Below, piece after piece: positions 48,664 through 59,352 of a stretch of DNA of 64,000 nucleotides (the stretch's first letter is position 1; each line of letters opens with the position of its first letter). Source of the DNA: Streptomyces catenulae. Lineage in GTDB: Bacteria; Actinomycetota; Actinomycetes; Streptomycetales; Streptomycetaceae. The notes beneath the pieces were generated by a model. The model worked only from the letters and a program-made list of their open reading frames with translations, searched no databases and was not told the origin of the DNA. The position numbers and the translations under genes are program-made. The DNA lies in NCBI RefSeq assembly GCF_000718015.1, contig NZ_JODY01000030.1, positions 122,173 to 186,172 on the forward strand, in the 5' to 3' direction.

Positions 48664-48981
48664 ATGGCCAATGCTTCACAAGGCGGTGAACACCGGGCGG
48701 TGCGCACCCCATTCGACACCCCGGGGCACCGGTCCGGCGAATGGCCGCCCGCCCGCACAAGGCTCCCCGTTCGCGCACGTATTCCTTTTCCGGTGCCGTA
48801 CCGGATGGCACGTCCGGAGGCCGAACGCGAGACCGTAAGACCCCATTCGGCGCGTCGCCCCTTATTCGGTGCGGGCCGGAAATCCGGCCGTTCTTTCGAG
48901 AAAAGCTCAGAGGGTGAGCGAAAACCCGTCAGCCTGCGGGGATTTCACGACAGCGCGCACCGGGCGGATCCGCCGGTGTGA
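48664..48981 (+). CDS. Questionable 105-residue ORF
   Basis: ATG 48664 has GGAG seven to ten bases upstream. The peptide (MANASQGGEHRAVRTPFDTPG...) is Arg/Pro-rich with no recognisable domain. Third-position GC is lower than in neighbouring genes, which argues against coding. Kept at low confidence because of the ribosome site. Confidence 0.25.
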   Translation: MANASQGGEHRAVRTPFDTPGHRSGEWPPARTRLPVRARIPFPVPYRMARPEAERETVRPHSARRPLFGAGRKSGRSFEKSSEGERKPVSLRGFHDSAHRADPPV

Positions 48982-49288
48982 CGCCCTCCCGAACCGTCCG
49001 GCACAAGAGGGCCGAGGGCGCGCGAAGGTGCGGACCGGCGCGCGGGAATGCCTTGTGCGCCGGGGCCGGAGAGCGGTCGCCGACGGCCCCGGGGACGCGC
49101 CGCGCGCCCGCTTAGATCACCGGGTGCCGCCGCGTCAACCTCCGTCTCCGGGCGCGGGCTTGTGTGGCGATCGTCGCCCGTCCATCCCTGGTGAAGGGCG
49201 CGGCGGACCCCTACGCTCTTCTCGTCGCCGCGGTTCTCACCGCGGGCATCCCTGACCTGGCCACATCGGCGTCGGAGGAAGGCACGCA

Positions 49289-49510
49289 ATGCACCGCCGC
49301 CCGCTCGAACACCCCGTCGCGGCGCACCCGCAGCCGCGACGGCGGCACCTGCGGCAACCGCCGGAGGCGGCGCGGCGACCCTCCGCGTGTCACCGCCGTC
49401 CGGGAGCACCCCCGCCCGCTCCCCGCCCGGCCCACGGGATCGCAGCACACCTTCCGCACCTCTCCGACCACCCCGGGAACGGCCCGTTACGGCAACCGAC
49501 GCGCCGGTAA
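49289..49510 (+). CDS. Questionable 73-residue ORF before cvnA
   Basis: ATG 49289 is preceded by an excellent GGAGGAAGG six bases away, but the product is a His/Arg/Pro-rich peptide without a fold. It ends 110 bases before cvnA. It could be a leader ORF for the conservon or a chance match. Confidence 0.3.
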   Translation: MHRRPLEHPVAAHPQPRRRHLRQPPEAARRPSACHRRPGAPPPAPRPAHGIAAHLPHLSDHPGNGPLRQPTRR

Positions 49511-49620
49511 CATCCCGTCAGGTCCGGGCCCCCGTATGTCCGTACGCGGCGCTCCGGTGCCGTGGACACCGTGCGGTCGGCACCGGGACGACCGGCCCCG
49601 TTCCCCCAACAAGGATCTCG

Positions 49621-51114
49621 ATGACATCCATACCGGAGGCACTGCTGTGGTGCCTCAGTGCAGGAACGGCCGCCGCCGTGGTGCTGGCCGCGTGCCTGTT
49701 CCGCGCCCAGCGGCAAGGCAAGGCCCTCGCCGGGCGCCTGGCCGCCGCCGAGGAACAGAACGCGGCGACGGTACGCGGCAACACCGAGCTGAACGCCCGG
49801 CTGCGGGCCACCGAGGCGGAGATCCGGCACCTGGCCGGTGCGCGCATCCCCGATCTGACGACCGCGCTGGCCCATCCGCACGTGCCCGTCCGCGGTCTCC
49901 TCGACGGACGGTTCGCCGACTCCGAGACCGACCACGCGCTCACCGCGGTGCTGGACCAGATCTCCGAGGCGGTCACCAAGGAGCGGCTGCGGGTCGACGC
50001 CGCCGCCCAGGCCACGCTGCGCGGCGCCACCACCACCATCCAGGCGCTGCTCTACCGTCTCCAGACCGCGCTCCAGGAGATGCAGCACCGCTACGACGAC
50101 CCGTCCGTCGCCCAGGACCTGCTCCACGCGGACTTCCTCAACGAGCAGGCGCTGCGGCGCATCCAGGCCACCGGTGTCGTCTGCGGCGCCTGGCCGGGCC
50201 TGACGCGGGAGGACTCCTACCTCGCCGAACTGGTCGTCGGCGCCACCTCCCGGCTGCGCGGCTACGAGCGGGTACAGGTCAGCAACCAGCTGCGGGACCC
50301 GGTCGCGGTCGTCGCCCGCGCCGTCGAGCCGGTGGCGATCACCGTCACCGAGCTGCTCGCCAACGCGCTGCACCACTCGCACCGGGAACTGCCGGTCACC
50401 GTCACGCTCCAGCAGGGCAACCGCGGCGCTTCGGTGATCATCGACGACTACGGCGTCGGGATGCACGCCGACGAGATCGAGCACGCCATGGCGCTGATGT
50501 CCGGTGAGCGGGAGGTCATGCTCACCCAGCTGGGCGACCCGCCGCGGGCCGGTTTCGCCGCCGCCGGGCAGCTGGTGCGCCAGTACGGCTTCGGGGTGCA
50601 CGTCGAGTCGTCGCCGTACGGCGGTGTCCGCGCGGTGATCTACATCCCGGGCGACCCGCTTCTCACCGTCCTCGACGAGAGCCGTCAGCCGATGTCCGTC
50701 ATGGCCCCCGTGCCGCACCGTCCGGCCGCCGCGGCGGGCGGCTCCGTCCCGGCGACGGGCAGCGGCACCAGCCCCGCGCCGGTGGCCGCCCCGCAGTCGG
50801 CGGCCCCGCAGTCGGCCGCCCAGCACGCCCCCGCACCGACCGCCGAGCCGTACGCGCCCGCGCCGGGCACGCCGTCCGGGCACCCCGACCCCGGGGCCGC
50901 CCCGGGCGCCGAGGGCGATCTGCCGCGCCGCCGACGCCGCCGCCCGGCCGCCGAGCCCGAGCCGAACCTGCCGCGCAGTGAACCGGTCGCCGACCGCACA
51001 CCGGAAGAAACCGCCTCCCGCTGGGCCGCGCTCCAGCAGGGCACCGAATCCGGCCGGGCAGCCGCCGCCCGTCCGGAGCCCCCTCGCTCCCCCGAAGGGA
51101 ATCCCCACGCATGA
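49621..51114 (+). CDS. cvnA: Conservon sensor-kinase-like protein (CvnA type)
   Basis: Protein of 497 residues. A single N-terminal membrane helix (residues 5-27, EALLWCLSAGTAAAVVLAACLF) is followed by a coiled coil, a dimerisation-like helical region (ATLRGATTTIQALLYRLQTAL) and a HATPase domain: ITVTELLANALHHSH (N box), VIIDDYGVGM (G1 box) and GFAAAGQLVRQYGFGVHV (G2 region). A clear phospho-acceptor His box is missing, as in other CvnA proteins. The C-terminal 130 residues are Pro/Ala-rich with PQSAA repeats. AAGGA precedes ATG 49621. It heads an overlapping cvnABCD-P450 operon. Confidence 0.92.
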   Translation: MTSIPEALLWCLSAGTAAAVVLAACLFRAQRQGKALAGRLAAAEEQNAATVRGNTELNARLRATEAEIRHLAGARIPDLTTALAHPHVPVRGLLDGRFADSETDHALTAVLDQISEAVTKERLRVDAAAQATLRGATTTIQALLYRLQTALQEMQHRYDDPSVAQDLLHADFLNEQALRRIQATGVVCGAWPGLTREDSYLAELVVGATSRLRGYERVQVSNQLRDPVAVVARAVEPVAITVTELLANALHHSHRELPVTVTLQQGNRGASVIIDDYGVGMHADEIEHAMALMSGEREVMLTQLGDPPRAGFAAAGQLVRQYGFGVHVESSPYGGVRAVIYIPGDPLLTVLDESRQPMSVMAPVPHRPAAAAGGSVPATGSGTSPAPVAAPQSAAPQSAAQHAPAPTAEPYAPAPGTPSGHPDPGAAPGAEGDLPRRRRRRPAAEPEPNLPRSEPVADRTPEETASRWAALQQGTESGRAAAARPEPPRSPEGNPHA

Positions 51115-51539
51115 ACACCCCGACCCGCCGCCGTGTCACCGAGGACAAGTCCTGGGTGCTGGCGCCTCTCCTGGAGCTGCCGCATGTTATCCACGCCGCC
51201 GTCATCTCGGGCGACGGATTCATCGAGGGTTCCTCGCCCGGCCTGACCCGTGAGGCGGCCGAGGGCGTCGCCGCGATGATGTCCGCGCTGCAGGGCGCCG
51301 GACGGGCGGTGACCGCCGCCTTCGCCGAGCGGACCGACGCCACGCTGCGGCAGACCGTCGTCGAGTCCGAGCAGGGCTGGGTGTTCGCCATCCCCGCCGG
51401 TGAGAACACCTGCCTCGCGGTCTTCGCCGCCCCGGAGGTCAACATGGGCATCGTCGCCCACCACATGCAGGTGCAGGTGTCGACGCTGGGCGCCAAGGTC
51501 ATGAACAGCCCGGCCCGGGACCTCGGCAGCCCCGCATGA
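51111..51539 (+). CDS. cvnB: Roadblock/LC7-domain protein (CvnB type)
   Basis: Protein of 142 residues with one roadblock domain: VLAPLLELPHVIHAAVISGDGFIEGSSPGL, AEGVAAMMSALQGAGRAVTAAF and VFAIPAGENTCLAVFAAPEVNMGIVAHHMQVQV. Roadblock proteins bind small GTPases as GAP or GEF platforms, here presumably the CvnD-type GTPase two genes on. ATG 51111 overlaps the cvnA stop (ATGA). Confidence 0.94.
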   Translation: MNTPTRRRVTEDKSWVLAPLLELPHVIHAAVISGDGFIEGSSPGLTREAAEGVAAMMSALQGAGRAVTAAFAERTDATLRQTVVESEQGWVFAIPAGENTCLAVFAAPEVNMGIVAHHMQVQVSTLGAKVMNSPARDLGSPA

Positions 51540-51895
51540 CCCCGCGGCAGAACGGCAGGCGCCTGGTGCCGGCCTATCTGGCCACCGGCGGACGGGCCCG
51601 GCCCAGCCGCAACACGCTGGACCGGCTGACGCTGCTGCACGGCGTGGACATGCCGCCCACCAGCGAGCTGCGGCCGGAGGAGCGCCGCATCCTGGAGCTG
51701 CTGCGGCCCGGCGCGCTGTCGCTGGCCGAGGTGGCGGCCCATCTGCGGCTGCCCGTCAGCGTGGTGAAGGTCCTGGTGGCCGATCTCGTCGACGCCGGGC
51801 GGCTGCACGCCCGTGTCCCCATACCCGAAGCCGAGCAATTCGACCGGCAGATCCTGGAGAGGGTTCTCGATGGACTCCGCTCTCTCAAGTCCTAG
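51536..51895 (+). CDS. cvnC: DUF742 protein (CvnC type)
   Basis: Protein of 119 residues. RRLVPAYLATGGRARPSRNTLDRLTLLHG is the DUF742 start and ERRILELLRPGALSLAEVAAHLRLPVSVVKVLVADLVDAGRLHA a winged-helix-like DUF742 core. Its function in the conservon complex is unknown. It overlaps cvnB by four bases and cvnD by 26 bases. Confidence 0.94.
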   Translation: MTPRQNGRRLVPAYLATGGRARPSRNTLDRLTLLHGVDMPPTSELRPEERRILELLRPGALSLAEVAAHLRLPVSVVKVLVADLVDAGRLHARVPIPEAEQFDRQILERVLDGLRSLKS

Positions 51896-52502
51896 CGGCG
51901 CGCCCGCCACCGGCGGCGGCTCGATGTACCTGTCCGGCACCGACCAGACGCTCGTCAAGCTGCTGGTCGCCGGGCCGTTCGGCGTCGGCAAGACGACGCT
52001 GATCCGCGCCCTGTCCGAGACGCAGCCGCTGCACACCGAAGAAGTCATGACGCAGTCCGGCGCGTTCGTCGACGACCTCGCCGGGGTGCGGGAGAAGACC
52101 ACCACGACCGTCGCCATCGACTTCGGGCGGCTCACCCTCCCCGGCGACCTCGTCCTGTACCTCTTCGGCACCCCGGGCCAGAAGCGCTTCCGACCGCTGT
52201 GGCAGGACATCGCCCGCGGTGCGCTGGGCGCCCTCGTCCTCGCCGACACCCGCCGCCTGGCGGACTCCTTCGAGGTGATGGACATCATCGAGGAGGCCGG
52301 GCTGCGGTACGCCGTCGCGGTCAACACCTTCCCGGACGCGCCGAACTACGACAGCGAGAAGCTCCGCGAAGCGCTCGACCTGCACCCCGAGACACCGCTG
52401 GTGCTCTGCGACGCCCGCGACCGCGACCAGTCCGTCGACGCGCTGATCTCCCTCGTCGGACATGTGCTGGCCCATACGCCCCAGGAGAACCAGAACCCGT
52501 GA
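51870..52502 (+). CDS. cvnD: Conservon Ras-like GTPase (CvnD type)
   Basis: Protein of 210 residues. G1/P-loop: LLVAGPFGVGKTTLIRAL. G3-like: LFGTPGQKRFRPLWQDI. The NKxD G4 motif is replaced by VNTFPDAPNYD, as in this MglA-related family. It probably cycles GTP under control of the roadblock protein. ATG 51870 lies inside cvnC; GGAGAGGG is upstream. The P450 gene follows with a four-base overlap. Confidence 0.94.
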   Translation: MDSALSSPSGAPATGGGSMYLSGTDQTLVKLLVAGPFGVGKTTLIRALSETQPLHTEEVMTQSGAFVDDLAGVREKTTTTVAIDFGRLTLPGDLVLYLFGTPGQKRFRPLWQDIARGALGALVLADTRRLADSFEVMDIIEEAGLRYAVAVNTFPDAPNYDSEKLREALDLHPETPLVLCDARDRDQSVDALISLVGHVLAHTPQENQNP

Positions 52503-53917
52503 CTTCCCCGTACGAACCGGGCGCCGCCCCGCCGCCCGGCTGCCCCGCGCACGCGCACGGCGGCGCGGCCCCCGCCGGACCGCAGGACGGCTACGCGCCG
52601 GGCCCCGCGCACGGCGTCCCCGGGCCGGACCCCGCCGAACAGAGCGGTCTGGTGCGGCTGTACGACCCGGAGTTCGCGGCCGACCCGCACCGCTACTACG
52701 CCCATCTGCGGCAGTACGGCGCCCTGGCACCGGTCGAGATCGGCACCGGCGTCACCGCGATGCTGGTCACCGACTACCGCGCCGCCCTCGACCTGCTCAA
52801 CGACACCACCACCTGGTCGAAGGACTCCCGCAGCTGGCAGCAGACCGTGCCGCCGGACTCCGCGGTGCTGCCGATGCTGGGCTGGCGGCCGAACGCGCTC
52901 TTCTCCGACGGCGACACCCACCGGCGCTACCGCCAGGTGATCACCGACAGCTTCCGGCTCGTCGAACCGCACGAACTGCGCGCCCGCGTCCGGCACGCCG
53001 CCGACAGCCTCATCCGGAAGTTCGGCGCCCGCGGTGACGTGGACCTGATGCCGGAGTACGCCCAGCGGCTGCCGCTGCTGATGTTCAACAACCTCTTCGG
53101 GATGCCCGAGGAGTACGGCGACCAGCTGATCGCCGCCGTGGGCGGGCTGATGGACGGGGCGACGCCCGAGGAGGCGGCCAGCGCGGACGCGGCGTTCACC
53201 GCGTACATCATGGAGCTGGTCGGCCGGAAGAAGGCCGAGCGGGGCGCCGACCTCACCTCGTGGTTCCTCGACCACCTCAACGGGCTGAGCGACGAGGAGG
53301 TCATCGCCCAGATCGTCGTGACGCTGGCCGCGGGCAACGAACCGCTGTCCAACCTGATCGGCAACTCCCTGTCGCGGATGCTCTCCGACGACCGTTACTA
53401 CAGCACCCTCTCCGGCGGCGCGCTCACCGCGCAGGACGCCATCAACGAGGTGCTGTGGAACGACCCCCCGATGGCCAACTACTCCGCCCACTACCCGCGC
53501 CGCGACGTGTTCTTCCACGGCACCTGGGTGCGCGCGGGGCAGCTGGTGCTGGTCTCGTACGCGGCGGCCAACACGCAGTTCGGCGAGGTCGCGCTCGACG
53601 ACCGGTCCGGCAGCGGCGCCCATCTGGCATGGGCGGCCGGGCCGCACATGTGCCCCGTCCAGCGGCACGCCCTGGTGATCGCGACCACCGCGATCGAACG
53701 TCTCACCGCCTGGCTCTCCGACATCGAACTCGCCGTTCCGGCGGAGGCGTTGACGTGGCGGCCCGGCGGGTTCCAACGAGCCCTCGCGGCTCTTCCGGCC
53801 CGCTTCACCCCGATCACTCCCGACCAGGCAGGAGCAACACCATGGGACAGCAGCCCGTCGCCATCGACCCGACCGGAGCCGACATCCACGGCGAGGCGGC
53901 ACGCCTCCGCGCACTAG
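52499..53917 (+). CDS. Cytochrome P450, CYP157-like, lacking the ExxR motif
   Basis: Protein of 472 residues from GTG 52499 (GTGA overlap with cvnD). The first 45 residues are a Pro/Gly-rich extension. The heme-thiolate Cys is C385 in WAAGPHMCPVQRHAL. The I-helix reads LAAGNEPLSNL, with Pro where P450s have the oxygen-activating Thr. The K-helix, normally ExxR, reads E317-V-L-W320. Loss of ExxR is the known hallmark of CYP157, found in Streptomyces conservons next to CYP154. The last 25 residues overlap the next gene. Monooxygenase activity is uncertain. Confidence 0.92.
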   Translation: MTSPYEPGAAPPPGCPAHAHGGAAPAGPQDGYAPGPAHGVPGPDPAEQSGLVRLYDPEFAADPHRYYAHLRQYGALAPVEIGTGVTAMLVTDYRAALDLLNDTTTWSKDSRSWQQTVPPDSAVLPMLGWRPNALFSDGDTHRRYRQVITDSFRLVEPHELRARVRHAADSLIRKFGARGDVDLMPEYAQRLPLLMFNNLFGMPEEYGDQLIAAVGGLMDGATPEEAASADAAFTAYIMELVGRKKAERGADLTSWFLDHLNGLSDEEVIAQIVVTLAAGNEPLSNLIGNSLSRMLSDDRYYSTLSGGALTAQDAINEVLWNDPPMANYSAHYPRRDVFFHGTWVRAGQLVLVSYAAANTQFGEVALDDRSGSGAHLAWAAGPHMCPVQRHALVIATTAIERLTAWLSDIELAVPAEALTWRPGGFQRALAALPARFTPITPDQAGATPWDSSPSPSTRPEPTSTARRHASAH

Positions 53918-55059
53918 GCCCCGCCACCCTGGTCCAGCTGCCCGACGGACCCACGGCCTGGTCCATCACCAGCCACGCCCTGCTCAAGGAGTTGCTGACC
54001 GACCCGCGCGTCTCCAAGAACGCCCGTGAGCACTGGCCCGCCTGGCAGCGGGGCGAGTACCACGAGACCTGGCTGCAGACCTGGGTCGGCGTGAACAACA
54101 TGTTCACCGCGTACGGCGCCGACCACCGGCGGCTGCGGAAGCTGATCGCCCCGGCGTTCACCGCCCGCCGCACCGACGCGATGCTGCCCTCCGTCGAGCG
54201 GATCACCACCGCCCTCCTCGACGACCTCGCGGCGGTCCCCGCCGGTGTCACCGCCGATCTGCGCGCCGGGTTCGCCCACCCGCTGCCGATGCAGGTCATC
54301 TGCGAACTGTTCGGCATACCGGACGGCGACACCCGCGCGGAGCTGGCCCGGCTCTCCGAGATCATCATGACCACCGTCGACCCCGAGGAGGCCGGGGTCA
54401 CGCTGGTGGCGACGCATGAACTGCTCGGCAACCTCGTCGCCTCGAAGCGGAAGGAGCCCGCGGAGGACCTCACCAGCCTGCTGGTCTCCGCCCGCGACGA
54501 CGACGGCCAGAAGATGAGCGAGGCGGAGCTGATCGACACGCTCCTGCTCGTCCTCGTCGCCGGTCACGAGACCACCGTCAACCTCATCGGCAACGCGGTG
54601 CACAGCCTGCTCACCCACCCCGACCAGCTCCAGCTGGTGCGCGAGGGGAAGGCGGGCTGGAACGACGTCATCGAGGAGACCCTCCGCTGGGCCCCCAGCG
54701 TCGCCAACCTCCCGCTCCGCTTCGCCGTCGAGGACATCGAGATCCCGGGTGGCCCGACCATCCGCCAGGGTGAGCCGATCCTGGCCGCGGTCGCCGCCAC
54801 CGGCCGGGACCCGGAGCACCACGGCGCGACCGCGGGCGACTTCGACATCCGGCGCAGCGCCCGGGAACACCTCACTTTCGGCCACGGTGTGCACCACTGC
54901 CTCGGCGCCCCGCTGGCCCGGATGGAGGCGCGCACCGCGCTCCCGGCGCTCTTCGACCGCTTCCCGGACCTGGAGTTCGCCGTCCCCACCGAGAAGCTGG
55001 AGCCCGCGGGCGGCTTCATCGTCGGCGGCTTCCGTGAGCTGCCGGTACGCCTGCGCTGA
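53842..55059 (+). CDS. Cytochrome P450, CYP154-like
   Basis: Protein of 405 residues. The I-helix VLVAGHETTVNLIGNAV is canonical, ExxR is E279-T-L-R282, and the heme loop FGHGVHHCLGAPLAR places the ligand at C353. All P450 signatures are intact, in contrast to the gene upstream. CYP154 members hydroxylate steroids, macrolides and other hydrophobic substrates. ATG 53842 lies 76 bases inside the CYP157-like gene, with GGAG upstream. A 24-bp terminator ends the operon. Confidence 0.94.
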   Translation: MGQQPVAIDPTGADIHGEAARLRALGPATLVQLPDGPTAWSITSHALLKELLTDPRVSKNAREHWPAWQRGEYHETWLQTWVGVNNMFTAYGADHRRLRKLIAPAFTARRTDAMLPSVERITTALLDDLAAVPAGVTADLRAGFAHPLPMQVICELFGIPDGDTRAELARLSEIIMTTVDPEEAGVTLVATHELLGNLVASKRKEPAEDLTSLLVSARDDDGQKMSEAELIDTLLLVLVAGHETTVNLIGNAVHSLLTHPDQLQLVREGKAGWNDVIEETLRWAPSVANLPLRFAVEDIEIPGGPTIRQGEPILAAVAATGRDPEHHGATAGDFDIRRSAREHLTFGHGVHHCLGAPLARMEARTALPALFDRFPDLEFAVPTEKLEPAGGFIVGGFRELPVRLR

Positions 55060-55062
55060 CCC

Positions 55063-55125
55063 CGCCGGAACGGCCGTCGGCCCCGCCGCCCACCACGGGC
55101 TGCGGGGCCGACGGCCGTTCCGGCG
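55063..55125. terminator. Terminator of the conservon operon
   Basis: A perfect 24-bp stem (55063-55086 with 55102-55125) and 15-base loop, starting four bases after the CYP154-like stop. It also faces the converging TerB-like gene. Confidence 0.92.
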
Positions 55126-55135
55126 TCCGGGCCGG

Positions 55136-55843
55136 TCAGGACGGGGTGCGGGCCGCCGCCAGCAGACGCTCGGTGTCGGCGTCCGCCAGCGTCAGCGCGG
55201 TACCGACGGTGGCCAGCACCTCCCGCTCGGCGGGGGTGTACGCACCGTCGGCGAGGGCGATCCGGGCCGCCTGGAGCAGCAGCGCCTCGCGGCCCGCCGG
55301 GGCGAGGTGCGGGGCGAGCGGGCCGAGGCAGGCGTGCAGCTCGATGGCGAGGGCCGTCCCGCACGGATCGAGGCCGCGGGAGGCGCCGTCGTCGCCGGTC
55401 AGCGCCTCGAAGGCGGGGCTCAGCGCGCCGGTGTCGGCGGCGAGCGCGGCGAGGAGGGTGAGCAGCTGATCCTCGCAGCAGTCGGGGAACCCGGCGTCGC
55501 GGACGGTGGTGACGGCGGTCTCCCGCACCGCACGCGAGGCGGTGCCACCGGCCGCCAGCAGCGCCAGGGTGACGGTGTGCACCGCGTCCCGCAGCATCGC
55601 GGAGAGCCGCACGGTCGTCGGGTGGTCCAGGGCGTCCGGGGCGAAGCGGCCACGGCAGGCGGAACACTCCACGACCGGTCCTGCCTGGCCGCGGGAGAAC
55701 AGCGGGAGGCCGAGGACGGTGAGGCGGCGCCGACCGGTGCGGCGGCGGTAGTTGCGGTCGCCGCCGCAGTCGGGGCAGAAGAACTCGCCGTCGGCGACGG
55801 TCCGCCAGGACGTGCGTACGCCCACCACACCCAGCTTGACCAT
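55136..55843 (-). CDS. TerB-like (tellurite resistance/Co-chaperone DjlA N-terminal-type) protein with zinc ribbon
   Basis: Protein of 235 residues. The N-terminus has a zinc ribbon, FFCPDCGGDRNYRRR with CSACRGRF about 35 residues later. The C-terminal half is helical and TerB-like: LLLQAARIALADGAYTPAEREVLATVGTALTLADADTERLL, with the acidic DGAYTPAE metal-binding turn. TerB-like proteins act in membrane and metal stress; the role here is unknown. ATG 55843 follows GGAGG by nine bases. Confidence 0.85.
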   Translation of the reverse strand: MVKLGVVGVRTSWRTVADGEFFCPDCGGDRNYRRRTGRRRLTVLGLPLFSRGQAGPVVECSACRGRFAPDALDHPTTVRLSAMLRDAVHTVTLALLAAGGTASRAVRETAVTTVRDAGFPDCCEDQLLTLLAALAADTGALSPAFEALTGDDGASRGLDPCGTALAIELHACLGPLAPHLAPAGREALLLQAARIALADGAYTPAEREVLATVGTALTLADADTERLLAAARTPS

Positions 55844-56030
55844 CGCGTCAGACCTCCGTATCTCCCCCGTAGCCATGAGGGCACCGAACGTCTGCTTCTC
55901 GGCCCCTTCGCCGCACCGACGTGATGTTAGCCACATCCTGGATGCGGCGTCAGCACCCCGGACGGACAACGGCCGAATGACGAAGGGTGCGCACCGTCAG
56001 GGGGAGGCGGCGGGCGGCGGGTTGACGCAC

Positions 56031-56076
56031 GGTGCCCCGCCCGCCGCGTACTCGGGGTACGGGCGGACGGGGCACC
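56031..56076 (-). terminator. Hairpin terminator of leuA
   Basis: GGTGCCCCG pairs with CGGGGCACC, extended inward by CCGCC/GGCGG and CGTAC/GTACG with a mismatch and a bulge. It lies 28 bases beyond the leuA stop. Confidence 0.65.
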
Positions 56077-56104
56077 GGAGGAGACGGGGCCGCGCCCCGG
56101 GCGG

Positions 56105-58180
<2,076 letters not shown>

Positions 58181-58228
58181 TCAGGAGCGGGCAGTGACAA
58201 GGGCATCACACAATGCGACATTTGCCGT

Positions 58229-59305
58229 ATGGACGTCACCTCGAAGCCGGTCACCCCGGCCACTCCCGTTCTCTGCACGATCGTGCCGCCCCACCTCCTC
58301 GACAAGCTGGCACAATCCGACGCTCCTGAGCACCACGAGCCGGCCCGCCGCACCCTCGAACACGACGCGTTCCTGCGCACCCGTCGCCACGAGTGCACCC
58401 TGCGCACCGCCGCGGCCCGCACCGAAGGCTCCGACAAGCCGAACCGCACCATCTACGACGCCCGGCACAGCCAGGACCTGCCCGGCACCAAGGTGCACTC
58501 CGAGGCCGACAGCGCCTCCAAGGACGCCTCGGTCAACCGCGCGCACGCCGGGCTCGGCGCCACCTTCGAGCTGTACCTCAAGGTCTACGGCCGCCACTCC
58601 ATCGACGATGCCGGTCTCCCGCTCAACGCGACCGTCCACTACGGCGAGAAGTACGACAACGCCTTCTGGGACGGCGAGCGGATGGTCTTCGGCGACGGCG
58701 ACGGCAAGCTCTTCCGCGACTTCACCATCCCGGTCGACGTCATCGGCCACGAACTCACCCACGGCGTCACGCAGTACACCGCGGGCCTCGACTACAACGG
58801 CCAGTCCGGCGCGCTCAACGAGTCCATCTCGGACGTCTTCGGCTCGCTGATCAAGCAGTACGCCCTCAAGCAGAGCGCCGAGCAGGCCGACTGGCTGATC
58901 GGCGCCGACCTCCTCGCCCCCGGCGTCAAGGGCGCGGCGCTGCGCTCGATGAAGGCGCCGGGCACCGCGTACGACGATCCGACCCTCGGCAAGGACCCGC
59001 AGCCGGCGACGATGGCGGACTTCGTCGACACCCAGGACGACAACGGCGGCGTCCACATCAACTCCGGCATCACCAACCACGCCTTCTACCTCTTCGCCAC
59101 GGCGGTCGGCGGCAACGCCTGGGAGAAGGCGGGTCAGGTCTGGTACGACGTGCTGACCGGCGGGAAGCTGGCGAAGACCGCGCAGTTCGCCGACTTCGCC
59201 AAGCTGACCGTCGAGGCGGCCAAGACCCGCTTCGGGGCGTCGGGCGCCGAGCACGAGGCCGTCGTCAAGGCGTGGTCGACGGTCGGCGTCGTCACCGCCA
59301 AATAG
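58229..59305 (+). CDS. Thermolysin-like M4 metallopeptidase, protealysin subtype without signal peptide
   Basis: Protein of 358 residues. Zinc ligands are H174 and H178 in HELTH, with E175 catalytic, and E198 in ALNESISDVFG, exactly 20 residues after H178 as in thermolysin. HINSGITNHAFY and the active-site GGVH are present. The short propeptide starts CTIVPPHLLDKLA (residues 16-28), the protealysin-type PPSD motif. There is no signal peptide, typical of protealysin-like enzymes. A GTGACA-N17-GACATT promoter would begin the mRNA at ATG 58229, and there is no ribosome site, so it is probably leaderless. Confidence 0.93.
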   Translation: MDVTSKPVTPATPVLCTIVPPHLLDKLAQSDAPEHHEPARRTLEHDAFLRTRRHECTLRTAAARTEGSDKPNRTIYDARHSQDLPGTKVHSEADSASKDASVNRAHAGLGATFELYLKVYGRHSIDDAGLPLNATVHYGEKYDNAFWDGERMVFGDGDGKLFRDFTIPVDVIGHELTHGVTQYTAGLDYNGQSGALNESISDVFGSLIKQYALKQSAEQADWLIGADLLAPGVKGAALRSMKAPGTAYDDPTLGKDPQPATMADFVDTQDDNGGVHINSGITNHAFYLFATAVGGNAWEKAGQVWYDVLTGGKLAKTAQFADFAKLTVEAAKTRFGASGAEHEAVVKAWSTVGVVTAK

Positions 59306-59352
59306 CGCAGCTCCGGGACGTCTGCGCCGCCCCGGGCGGGTAGGAGCCACCC

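Larger units (their letters stand above)
48545..49620. other. Long gene-poor region upstream of the conservon
   Basis: About 1,080 bases. It starts with the promoter side of the small minus-strand genes and ends with the cvnA leader. Two weak plus-strand frames are listed separately (48664 and 49289). Composition around 48560-48920 is less GC-rich than the coding regions. A dyad GCCGGGGCCGGAGAGCGG / CCGACGGCCCCGG-like structure sits near 49060-49095. Confidence 0.5.

Noticed and set aside
48593..48838. 81-residue plus-strand frame
   Set aside because: No ribosome site, Arg/Pro-rich composition, and overlaps the slightly better frame at 48664 in another frame.
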